Shown piece by piece: positions 8,430-16,179 of a DNA stretch of 64,000 bases. Under the pieces are notes generated by a model. The model was not told where the DNA came from. It did not search any database and saw only the letters and a list, made by a program, of their open reading frames with translations. A program made the translations under genes and the position numbers. The stretch spans positions 930,001 through 994,000 of the forward strand of contig NZ_JACVZE010000001.1 of NCBI RefSeq assembly GCF_015461805.1. Direction: 5' to 3'. This DNA comes from Pseudomonas pisciculturae (lineage in GTDB: Bacteria > Pseudomonadota > Gammaproteobacteria > Pseudomonadales > Pseudomonadaceae). Each line of letters starts with the position of its first letter. Position 1 is the stretch's first letter.

Positions 8430-9440
8430 TCAGCGACCCTCAAGCAATGCGCCGGCTTGATCCAGCAGTGTCAGTGGGTCTGGCGCCTTATGAATATCCA
8501 CCGACAATAACTGGCGAAACTTGCGAGCCCCAGGGAAGCCCGTGCCCAGTCCCAGGATGTGCCGCGTGATGTGGTGCATCGAACCGCCCGTTGCCAAATG
8601 CTCGGCAATATAGGGGCGTAACTGCACCAGCGCCTCTGCTCGGCTGATCACCGGCTGCGTGCTGGCGAACAACTGCTGGTCCACCTGCGCCAACAAATAC
8701 GGGTTGTGATAAGCCTCACGGCCCAGCATGACCCCATCGAAAGTCTGCAAATGCGCGTGGCAGTCTTCCAGCGTCTTGATGCCACCGTTGAGAATGATCT
8801 CCAGCTCAGGGAAGTCGCGCTTCAGCTGGGCGGCCACGTCATAACGCAGCGGTGGAATGTCCCGGTTCTCTTTGGGTGACAACCCCTCGAGAATCGCAAT
8901 CCGTGCATGCACGGTAAAGCTGGTGCAGCCTGCGTCCTTCACCTGGCCGACAAAATCACACAGCTGGGCATAACTGTCCCGGCCGTTGATGCCGATCCGA
9001 TGCTTGATCGTGACCGGGGTTGACACTGCGTCCCGCATCGCCTTCACGCAATCTGCCACCAGAGCAGGGTGGGCCATCAGAATCGCGCCAATCATATTGT
9101 TCTGCACGCGGTCGCTGGGGCAGCCGACGTTAAGGTTCACCTCGTCGTACCCGGCAGCCTCCGCCATGCGTGCGCAAGCCGCCAGCTCGGCGGGAACACT
9201 GCCGCCCAGTTGTAGGGCGAGCGGATGCTCCGCGTCGTTATGGCGCAGGAAGCGCTCATGGTCGCCATGCAGGATAGCGCCCGTGGTGACCATCTCGGTG
9301 TAGAGCAGGGTGTGCTTGGAGAGCAGGCGCAGGAAGAAGCGGCAGTGGCGGTCCGTCCAATCCATCATCGGGGCAACGCTAAAGCGCCGAGACAGTGCGG
9401 GGCTTGATTCTGCTGGGCTAACGCTCTGGTTTTGAATCAT
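8430..9440 (-). CDS. dusA: tRNA-dihydrouridine(20/20a) synthase DusA
   Basis: 336 residues. A flavin-dependent TIM barrel reduces uridine 20/20a in the tRNA D-loop. Family motifs: FSVAPMMDWTDRHCRFF near the N-terminus and NVGCPSDRVQNN, whose Cys is the catalytic acid. The start MIQNQS at 9440 was chosen since the DusA core begins soon after. The same frame remains open without a stop to about 9683, which is unusual and is discussed separately. The 5' end of dusA is a known integration site for genomic islands. Confidence 0.95.
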   Translation of the reverse strand: MIQNQSVSPAESSPALSRRFSVAPMMDWTDRHCRFFLRLLSKHTLLYTEMVTTGAILHGDHERFLRHNDAEHPLALQLGGSVPAELAACARMAEAAGYDEVNLNVGCPSDRVQNNMIGAILMAHPALVADCVKAMRDAVSTPVTIKHRIGINGRDSYAQLCDFVGQVKDAGCTSFTVHARIAILEGLSPKENRDIPPLRYDVAAQLKRDFPELEIILNGGIKTLEDCHAHLQTFDGVMLGREAYHNPYLLAQVDQQLFASTQPVISRAEALVQLRPYIAEHLATGGSMHHITRHILGLGTGFPGARKFRQLLSVDIHKAPDPLTLLDQAGALLEGR

Positions 9441-9868
9441 TTTACTCAACGTGTCTTTAACGTGTTTATGGGCGTTTTCGGGTGTGCTTTGGATCTTGGA
9501 GGTACGATGTACCACCCCAAAACTGGCGCGTACCCCTTCGATACGGAAACTGTCAGGGGAAGAAAGCTGGCGGATGGACCTGTTAGCGATACCGCTTAGA
9601 TCTGCATCAAGCGCGAGGGTGTGCAAGTCTACCAAGAGAGGCAGACCTTCGCCCGGAAACAGTTCGGCTCCCTGGTGTTTCACGCTCCCTACCTCTGAAT
9701 CAAGTCAAGATCTCCTCGCCGTGGCAATTGGCATGCTGCGAGATGCTTGCACCTGCCTGAGCCTCAATTCAAAGACCGTGTTGCACTTGGCTACTGCATT
9801 CGCGATAATTAAAGATTGTAGGAAAATTCCTACAATCTTTTTTATGAAGCCTAAGTGGGTTATAGCGA
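9441..9868. other. 428-base gap between dusA and the accessory islet
   Basis: No convincing gene. On the minus strand the dusA frame stays open to 9683, giving about 81 extra codons with no family resemblance that I recognise. On the plus strand a clear terminator ends at 9843, although no recognisable plus-strand gene precedes it. The gap should contain the dusA promoter and the promoter of the acyltransferase gene. Confidence 0.5.
9811..9843 (+). terminator. Orphan rho-independent terminator
   Basis: AAAGATTGTAGG, a 6-base loop and CCTACAATCTTT followed by TTT: a perfect 12-bp stem and T run. It lies only 26 bases before the acyltransferase start, with no plus-strand gene upstream to terminate. 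Confidence 0.75.
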
Positions 9869-10909
9869 GTGGAAAAATATTACGGTATCCAATACCTTCG
9901 CGGTATAGCGGCGTTGTTCGTGATCTGTTACCACTCAATGGTTATGTCCGCTGTTGTTCCATACTTTAGTAGCCCTAGAGGTGAGTTCGGGGTTGATATT
10001 TTTTTTGTGATATCTGGTTTTGTCATGTGGGTGGCAACAGAAAATAAGTCCACTAATACATTGTCCTTCTGGAAGTCACGGATTTTGCGTGTTATTCCGC
10101 TTTATTGGGTGTTTACGCTTTGCTTTGTTTGTGCGGTGGTTCTGATGCCTTCGTTATTTTTTAATTCGAGGGGGCTTGATCCGTTTTTTGTTATAAAGTC
10201 TTTTCTGTTAATTCCTGCCATAAATCCTGATGTTGGAGAGATGACGCCCATCTATACAATAGGCTGGACCTTGGTTTATGAGATGTTTTTCTATTTTGTG
10301 TTTGGGTTTAGTCTTCTATTGATAGGCCTGAAAAAGAGGCTCGCTTTCGTATTTGGCGTGGTGGGCGGATTGGCCTGCTGTGGGATGATTTTTGATTTCG
10401 AAGGGGTGGTGCTGAGCACCTATACAAACTCTATTATGTTGGAGTTTTTGGCTGGGGTGGGGCTGGGATACTGTCGAGCTTACTTCCTTAAGGCTAACTT
10501 GAAGATCGGGATTGGGTTGGTGATCTTATCGCTCGTAGCGTTGTTTACCTATCGTGCGGACCCGTCTTCGAGATTTTTGATTTACGGAGTGCCATCGTTA
10601 ATGTTGGTGGCCGGGGTCGTCATTCTAGAAAAATATATTAAGCGCCACGTCAGTAAGTTGCCTTTGTTCTTTGGGGAAATATCGTATTCGCTTTACTTGT
10701 CACACCCCATCTCGCAAAGGGTGTGGTATGTGGTGTTTGTATTGGCGTTTGGGCAGATTTTGAATAAGGACCTGGCCATCTACTATTTTGTAGGGGCAGT
10801 TTCTATCGGCGTGCTTGGGGGCGTAGTTTGCTATTACGTGCTGGAGAAGCCGCTGCTTCGTTTAACACGCTTGGGAAGTCGTCTCTCAATAAAGCGCAGT
10901 CTCGCATAA
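9869..10909 (+). CDS. Membrane O-acyltransferase, OafA/NodX (Acyl_transf_3) family
   Basis: 346 residues, about ten hydrophobic membrane segments. The N-terminus YYGIQYLRGIAALFVICYHS holds the LRGIAAL and conserved His features; GVDIFFVISGFVMW and FWKSRILRVIPLYWV are further family motifs. Such proteins move acetyl or other acyl groups onto periplasmic or surface glycans. The start is GTG at 9869, the only one that keeps the conserved N-terminus; its ribosome-binding site is weak. Base composition is clearly more AT-rich than the neighbours, suggesting horizontal origin. Wzz and a Kdo-type kinase close by suggest a lipopolysaccharide or exopolysaccharide substrate, which is inference. Confidence 0.88.
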   Translation: MEKYYGIQYLRGIAALFVICYHSMVMSAVVPYFSSPRGEFGVDIFFVISGFVMWVATENKSTNTLSFWKSRILRVIPLYWVFTLCFVCAVVLMPSLFFNSRGLDPFFVIKSFLLIPAINPDVGEMTPIYTIGWTLVYEMFFYFVFGFSLLLIGLKKRLAFVFGVVGGLACCGMIFDFEGVVLSTYTNSIMLEFLAGVGLGYCRAYFLKANLKIGIGLVILSLVALFTYRADPSSRFLIYGVPSLMLVAGVVILEKYIKRHVSKLPLFFGEISYSLYLSHPISQRVWYVVFVLAFGQILNKDLAIYYFVGAVSIGVLGGVVCYYVLEKPLLRLTRLGSRLSIKRSLA

Positions 10910-10996
10910 ATCATTTAGGCATGTTTGCGTAAAGTTTACGCACAGCCATTTACTATAAATTAATACGCTTCACATAGTGTGGGTGCAGGAGCAAAA

Positions 10997-12439
10997 ATGA
11001 AAAAACGGATTGAAATAAATCAAAAAGAAAATTTTGCAGCAAATTTTGGGATTGTTAACAGATCCTCTGCGATTTTTTATTATGTGTCATCTTCCAGCGT
11101 AAAAACCAAGATTTCCTTCATGAATTACTGGAAGGAAAAGCGTGGCCTGGAAGTGTTGGTGGTTGCATCGCTGCGTGACATGTCAGGAACGCTGTGCAGC
11201 CGTGAGTCTCTGTCCTTCACCGATGGCGACGTGATCAACTATCAACCGCATACGCATGATGACTTTGAAGGTAGTGTCGAGATTGAAATCTTCGCTATAA
11301 AAAACATGTTCATACCCTATGCCGCCATCATTGCATATTATGAAACGGCCAATGGGGTGACGCTTGTTCATAGTTATGCACGTGCGTATTCGCGACATGA
11401 GGTTGAAGATAAGAGAACCATTTCTTCGGGTGAGGAAGGTTGCTGGACGCTGCGGGACAGTGCTTTAGAACGTTCGTTCTGCGTGTTTCATAACGGGCCG
11501 CGAGAGGTTCCTGAGCAAACTGCAACGCTGGAAGTTATTAGCGGCGATTCCTCAGGCAGTCGCATGCAGGCTGAAATAAAATTACCAGCCTTGAAAGCGT
11601 ACGAAACCATCAAGATTGCCCCAAGAGATTACTTCGCGAACCTCGTTGACTTTCTAGATGGCAAGCCGGGCAGCGCCAATCTCTCCTTTAACCTGGGGGA
11701 GGGCTTCACGCGGATGCTCGTGGGAACTGAAGCCATTGATGGCACCGATATGCAGGTTACCCACTCGAACTTCAACTACAGTAAGCATGCGACAGACTTG
11801 CTGGAGGTGGATGATGCGGTAGGCTACATGTATATCCCGCCCATCAATATTAAAAACGCTTCCGTTTTGGTCTATCCAGACTCACAGCCTGGCTCTTATT
11901 CATTTGAACTGAATGACCAGTCTCATCAGTTCGCTTCTGGGCAGCGTTACGAAACCTCCTGCCAAGGTGGTATGGCTATTTTTAGCAGGACTGACGGTCG
12001 ACTTCCTAGCCGAATCGTGACTGCAATTGTGGGAAGTGATTCCTCTGAGCGAATCCCATGTGAAATGTCACTGGGGATTCTGACAGCTGTTCAGCCGAAG
12101 AAAAGACTGTGGTGGGGTCCGGTACGCGAGGATGTTTCCCACTCAACCGCACTGTTGACTCATGCTCTTCCGGAAATTTACGGGGCGGTAGCAGAAGGCA
12201 CATTGGAAGTAAGCCTTTACTCCTCAATGAAAAAGGAAACGCTGAAACAATCTCTGAACTTCGACATGCTTGAAGCTTTTGAGTCGGGCGTTCCTTTAAC
12301 TGATATCTTCTCCGGTGCGAGAGAGTTTTTAGACGGCGCTCCTGGGTACTACAGTCTGTACTCCGATTACCCAGGGTTTACTGTTTACTCGGTAATACGT
12401 AAAGAAGGTGGCTCGGTTTGCATTGAGCACGGTTTCTAA
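10997..12439 (+). CDS. Protein of unknown function with a repeated FLDGxPG module
   Basis: 480 residues with no signal peptide and no membrane helix. I do not recognise the family. It looks beta-rich, with a high content of Ser, Gly and aromatic residues. Two segments resemble each other: residues 211-242, containing FLDGKPG (219-225), and residues 436-467, containing FLDGAPG (444-450). Each is followed by a Tyr/Ser- or Asn/Ser-rich strand, suggesting an internal duplication of a sandwich-like domain. The ATG at 10997 has GGAG upstream; a GTG at 10979 is in frame. It follows the acyltransferase by 87 bases in the same direction and may share its transcript. A role in surface-glycan modification is only a guess from position. 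Confidence 0.8.
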   Translation: MKKRIEINQKENFAANFGIVNRSSAIFYYVSSSSVKTKISFMNYWKEKRGLEVLVVASLRDMSGTLCSRESLSFTDGDVINYQPHTHDDFEGSVEIEIFAIKNMFIPYAAIIAYYETANGVTLVHSYARAYSRHEVEDKRTISSGEEGCWTLRDSALERSFCVFHNGPREVPEQTATLEVISGDSSGSRMQAEIKLPALKAYETIKIAPRDYFANLVDFLDGKPGSANLSFNLGEGFTRMLVGTEAIDGTDMQVTHSNFNYSKHATDLLEVDDAVGYMYIPPINIKNASVLVYPDSQPGSYSFELNDQSHQFASGQRYETSCQGGMAIFSRTDGRLPSRIVTAIVGSDSSERIPCEMSLGILTAVQPKKRLWWGPVREDVSHSTALLTHALPEIYGAVAEGTLEVSLYSSMKKETLKQSLNFDMLEAFESGVPLTDIFSGAREFLDGAPGYYSLYSDYPGFTVYSVIRKEGGSVCIEHGF

Positions 12440-12507
12440 GGCCGTATTTCTACAGCAATCGTATTTACGCCTCTTCCGTTGTTAGGAGAGGGCTAAGCGA
12501 AGCCTAA

Positions 12508-12547
12508 ATGCCTGCGGCTTGTCCAGGTAGCTGATAGTTGCAGGCAT
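12508..12547. repeat. Inverted repeat between convergent genes
   Basis: ATGCCTGC and GCAGGCAT arms separated by 24 bases, in the gap between the unknown-function gene and the convergent kinase gene. There is no T run, so terminator function is doubtful. Confidence 0.35.
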
Positions 12548-12616
12548 TGGGCGATTTGAGTGGGTAGGGCAGAGGCTGAGCAGAGAATCCATCGGAAGGA
12601 TTCCTGCGACGCCTCG

Positions 12617-13456
12617 TCAGCCCGTAATAACCGTCCCGTTATGAAAAATCTCACGCCGGGCGCGGCGGCTGATGTTTTCATGTTTGCTCAGGCTGTACAT
12701 CTCTTCAAAGCGGCTTGCATCAATGCCGTCGTATTTGCGCAGTTCTTCCTGAACCATTTGGTCGAAATCGCGCTCGATCACGAACCGGAAAATCTCCCGG
12801 CGGTAATAAAAGCCGAATTGGAATGCCAGCACCTCGGTCAGGTGATCTGTGGGGGTGAGGAAGCAGTTCTCCAGGTCGATTGCCTTGGCGAGCGTTGGTT
12901 GCTCAAGGTTGATCATCACGTTGTTGGCCCAAAAGTCCATGTGCACGATGTTTTTGCTGTGCAGGGCGCGCAGCAGGTTGAACGACACGCTGATCAGGCT
13001 CTGGATATCGCGGGTTTGTTCGAGCCATTCCAGTCCATTGAGGTGGCCATCCAGCATCTGGGTAAAGATGAAATATTCCTGGATCAGGCCAAGCGCGGAC
13101 TTGCGGTAACCGAAGCCATACAAGGGGGCTACCGGCGCCCCACGTTGCTGTGCGCCGAACGTGTTGATCACTTCTTCTACTGGCCAGTCGAAAGCACCAT
13201 CACGTTTTGCGCGGCCCAAGGTCACCCTTAGCTTAGGGCGCAGGCTGTCGAGCGGCTGGGATTTGGCGAACAGGTCGCTCTCCATTCCTTTGAGCGGTGC
13301 GCTGATGCGGTCTTGCAACTCGTGGCGTGCGTCGATCAGATCCTGAATCGCCTGCTGAGCGCTGATGTCAGCGATGTCTACGGTGAAAACCGTTGCGTTG
13401 CGATGGTTGAGTGTCGTTGGAAAGCCCTGGAGCACACTTCTGTCAGGAAAGCTCAA
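12617..13456 (-). CDS. Kdo/WaaP-like lipopolysaccharide kinase family protein
   Basis: 279 residues with a protein-kinase-like fold. The catalytic loop is HMDFWANNV (Asp174, Asn179) in place of the usual HRDxxxxN, and the metal-binding Asp is Asp194 in AIDLENC instead of DFG. This is typical of the small kinases that phosphorylate lipopolysaccharide core sugars (WaaP, KdkA) or of InaA-type relatives. A TTG at 13456 is taken as start: a stop lies just upstream in frame and AAGGA sits six bases before the TTG. It is alone on the minus strand between the unknown-function gene and wzz. The substrate cannot be read from sequence. Confidence 0.75.
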   Translation of the reverse strand: MSFPDRSVLQGFPTTLNHRNATVFTVDIADISAQQAIQDLIDARHELQDRISAPLKGMESDLFAKSQPLDSLRPKLRVTLGRAKRDGAFDWPVEEVINTFGAQQRGAPVAPLYGFGYRKSALGLIQEYFIFTQMLDGHLNGLEWLEQTRDIQSLISVSFNLLRALHSKNIVHMDFWANNVMINLEQPTLAKAIDLENCFLTPTDHLTEVLAFQFGFYYRREIFRFVIERDFDQMVQEELRKYDGIDASRFEEMYSLSKHENISRRARREIFHNGTVITG

Positions 13457-13673
13457 AACACATCCTTGTCATTTATGAAATATGTAGGACATGTTACAGA
13501 TTGATGTCATTGGATCCAACCTGAACCCAACCTGTCTGAAAGTGAAATTTATTTAATTTTGGTGGGCTTGAGTTGATTTTCGGTTGACTTGGTGGTTATT
13601 TTGTGGGTTTTTGTCGTCGCGTATCCGTTGCACTGGATAGGCAATGAAAATAGGTATGGGAAATTAAAGGCAA

Positions 13674-13706
13674 AATGCAGTGGCGGCCAATAGCCGTCAC
13701 TGCATT
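13674..13706 (-). terminator. Terminator after wzz
   Basis: AATGCAGTGACGGC pairs with GCCGCCACTGCATT (one mismatch, 5-base loop) when read on the minus strand, followed by TTTG and a T-rich stretch. It lies 34 bases past the wzz stop. Confidence 0.75.
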
Positions 13707-13739
13707 ATTTAAAGTTGGCCAGCGAGTTTTTGATTGAGC

Positions 13740-14402
13740 CTAAGTGTGGTCTGTCTGCTTGTGTTGGCGGATGATGCAACGGCTAATCACAAATACACTG
13801 CCAAGTAATAGACCCAGAAATGCCCCCAGCACAGTAAGTTTCTTGGCGCTCATGCTGTTGACGATTTTGACTTCATCAAGCGCATTGAAGGCTCTGACAT
13901 CGTTCTTGGCAGCCGAAGCCGGTAGGCTGAGGGATAAAGCGTCGTTGTTTGCCTTGTCCAAGGCCGCTTTCAATTGAGCAGCAGCGTGTTCTGAGGTGCG
14001 GGCAGTGGTCGAAGCAATATAGAGGATGGGTTCGCTGTTGCCGGTTTTGGGTGCTGTCTCTCTCAAGGAAATGGACTGGGAAGCCATCACGCCCATTGCA
14101 GTATAGAAAAGGTCGTTTTGTATAGCGCTATACAGCCCCGATTGCGCGGGTTGTGAATGTTCGCCGACGCTCTCTTCCTGGCCATTAACTTCTTTATATA
14201 AATTATAAAGCGACGGTTTGGTGATGTAAGTGCTCGCGGTCCATTGTTCGGGCATTACCCCATAGAGAGACAGCGAGATAAGAATGCCTGCAACGGTTGT
14301 TGCCAGGATCGTTAGTTTGTGGCTCCAAAGCGTTTGGAGTAAGGGGATCAACTCTATTTCATCATTCTGGGGGCGAGGCGCGGGATTCGTTGAAATGCTC
14401 AC
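13740..14402 (-). CDS. Short Wzz-type polysaccharide chain-length determinant
   Basis: 220 residues. It has the Wzz layout: a cytoplasmic N-terminus with NDEIELIPLLQTLWSHK, a first membrane helix (about 30-49), a periplasmic helical part with VMPEQWTASTYITKP, and a second helix near the C-terminus (about 189-211, LGAFLGLLLGSVFVIS). It is clearly shorter than usual Wzz proteins (about 320-350 residues), mostly in the periplasmic part. The start is GTG at 14402, with AAGGAA six bases upstream. The longer ATG frame to 14639 adds sequence unlike Wzz. No O-antigen polymerase lies in the window, so the partner must be elsewhere. Confidence 0.82.
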   Translation of the reverse strand: MSISTNPAPRPQNDEIELIPLLQTLWSHKLTILATTVAGILISLSLYGVMPEQWTASTYITKPSLYNLYKEVNGQEESVGEHSQPAQSGLYSAIQNDLFYTAMGVMASQSISLRETAPKTGNSEPILYIASTTARTSEHAAAQLKAALDKANNDALSLSLPASAAKNDVRAFNALDEVKIVNSMSAKKLTVLGAFLGLLLGSVFVISRCIIRQHKQTDHT

Positions 14403-14512
14403 GAAAAGTTCCTTTCTAAACGTCCCCGGATTGTAGAGAAAAAAATACAATCTGCCATTGAATATTCGGGGGGAGTATTCGGGGGGAAGTTTTCCTACCC
14501 CCCACCTTTGTA

Positions 14513-15700
14513 TCAATGCCCGCCCTGCATCCGTCGAGCGATCAGGTAAATGCCGAGCCCCACCAATGCGGTGGCCGCACCTATATAGCCCGTACTCGTC
14601 CAGCCCAGCCCCGCCGTAATTGCCATCCCGCCAAACCATGGGCCCAATGCGTTCGCCAGGTTGAAGGCCGCGTGGTTGGATGCAGCCGCCAGGCTCGGTG
14701 CTTCATGGGCGATGTCCATCAACCGGATTTGCAGCGGTGCGGCCAGCGATATCATGGTGCCGACCAGGCCAATGCCCAACAACACGCCCCACACTGACCC
14801 CGCAGCAAACGGGAAGAACACCAGCACGGCCGTCGACCACACCAGGATCAAACCCACCGCACGGAACTGCATGCGGTCAAACAGCTTGCCGCCGGCGATA
14901 TTGCCGATAATTGCGCCCGCGCCAAAGGCTGCCAGGCCAAAGGGAATCCACTGCGGCGATACCTTGGTCACTTCGAGCATCGTCGGTGCCAGGTAGCTGA
15001 ACACGCAGAACATCCCTGCAAAACCGATTGCAGCGATGGCCAGTGCCATCCATACCTGGGGTTTGGTGAAGGCGCGCAGTTCTTTACGAGGGTCGCTGCG
15101 CGGCTCGTCGCGCCTGTCTGGGACAAAGCGCCAGACCAACGCGATGGTGCACAGGGCAATGACGCTCACCAGTGCAAACGCTGAACGCCATCCCAGGTAT
15201 TGGCCAAGAAATGTAGCAATGGGGTTGCCCAGTAGCATCGCCAGGGTCAGCCCCATCATCACCCGTGCCACGGCGCCGGCGCGCTTGTCGCTGGGCACCA
15301 TGCTCGATGCCACCACAGCGGCGATACCGAAGTAGGCGCCGTGGGGCAGGCCGCTGATAAAGCGAAAGGCTACCAGCGAGCCAAAGGTCGGTGTAAACGC
15401 TGTGGCCAGGTTGCCCAAGGCATACAGCCCCATCAGTAACAGCAGCATATGTTTGCGCAATAATTTGGCGCCGAGAATTGCCAGCAGTGGCGCGCCGACC
15501 ATTACCCCCAGCGCATAGGCGCTGATGGCGTGGCCCACCTGGGGTTCGCTCAGGTGCAGGTTGTTGGCGATCTCGGGCATCAAACCCATGATGGCGAATT
15601 CGCCGGTACCGATAGCGAAAGCGCCCACGGCCATGGCAGCTTCCATTTTGGCGGCGCTGCGCGCGGGCAGGATGTGCCCGGGTGTTTGGTGGATAGACAT
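14513..15700 (-). CDS. MFS transporter, AraJ/YdhP-like drug or sugar efflux family
   Basis: 395 residues, twelve predicted membrane helices. The first helix holds the typical GAFAIGTGEFAIMGLMPEIA and is followed by SEPQVGHAISAYALGVMVGAPLLA (split), signatures of the AraJ/YdhP/Bcr-type exporters. RRMQGGH forms the cytoplasmic tail. The ATG at 15700 opens MSIHQTPGHILPARSA just before the first helix. It is monocistronic with no regulator beside it. The substrate is unknown. Confidence 0.88.
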   Translation of the reverse strand: MSIHQTPGHILPARSAAKMEAAMAVGAFAIGTGEFAIMGLMPEIANNLHLSEPQVGHAISAYALGVMVGAPLLAILGAKLLRKHMLLLLMGLYALGNLATAFTPTFGSLVAFRFISGLPHGAYFGIAAVVASSMVPSDKRAGAVARVMMGLTLAMLLGNPIATFLGQYLGWRSAFALVSVIALCTIALVWRFVPDRRDEPRSDPRKELRAFTKPQVWMALAIAAIGFAGMFCVFSYLAPTMLEVTKVSPQWIPFGLAAFGAGAIIGNIAGGKLFDRMQFRAVGLILVWSTAVLVFFPFAAGSVWGVLLGIGLVGTMISLAAPLQIRLMDIAHEAPSLAAASNHAAFNLANALGPWFGGMAITAGLGWTSTGYIGAATALVGLGIYLIARRMQGGH

Positions 15701-16179
15701 GGATCGCTCTGTTCTGATGGATTGCACGAAGGAGTCGCCGATGCTACGCAAGCAGCGGCGAAGGTGTCTAGAACGGGCCGTGGGGTGATAGTTCAATGCA
15801 GTTTGGCGCCTGTGACCTCAGGTCGCGCCCGCCAAGCTTGCTAAAACCGGCGTTTTAGCGCTGTCAATTGGCCAAACAGCGCATATCGCCCGTTTAGCGT
15901 GATATTCTGCGCGCCGTCTTGGTCTAGTCTCTATCTGGTACGTACACCCGTATACGTCCCAGCGATTGGCTGTTGCCCAGGTAGCTGAAGCCAATAATGA
16001 TAAAAAGTCAGCGCAGAAGGGACATAAAAGTGAGGTCGATACGTCGGCCTTGTGTGCCCACCCTGCGGCCCTCAAGTGAATGTGCGAACCCCGCGGTGCG
16101 TTGCCTGGCGCAGCGTGATGAAGGCTTGCTCACGATTTGGGGCGGTAGGGCGGATGGCGTTTTATCATAGGTGCTACTG
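15701..16179. other. 479-base gap between MFS gene and mqo
   Basis: No gene supported; open frames here lack ribosome-binding sites and recognisable sequence. It must hold the divergent promoters of the MFS exporter and mqo. I see no clear operator or hairpin. Confidence 0.5.

Noticed and set aside
9451..9969. 172-codon plus-strand frame before the acyltransferase
   Set aside because: It crosses the terminator at 9811-9843 and runs into the acyltransferase gene in another frame, and has no recognisable sequence.
9441..14402. Integrated island with attachment sites at dusA
   Set aside because: No integrase gene and no direct repeat of the dusA 5' end could be found by eye on the far side. 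Kept only as a possibility in the dusA finding.
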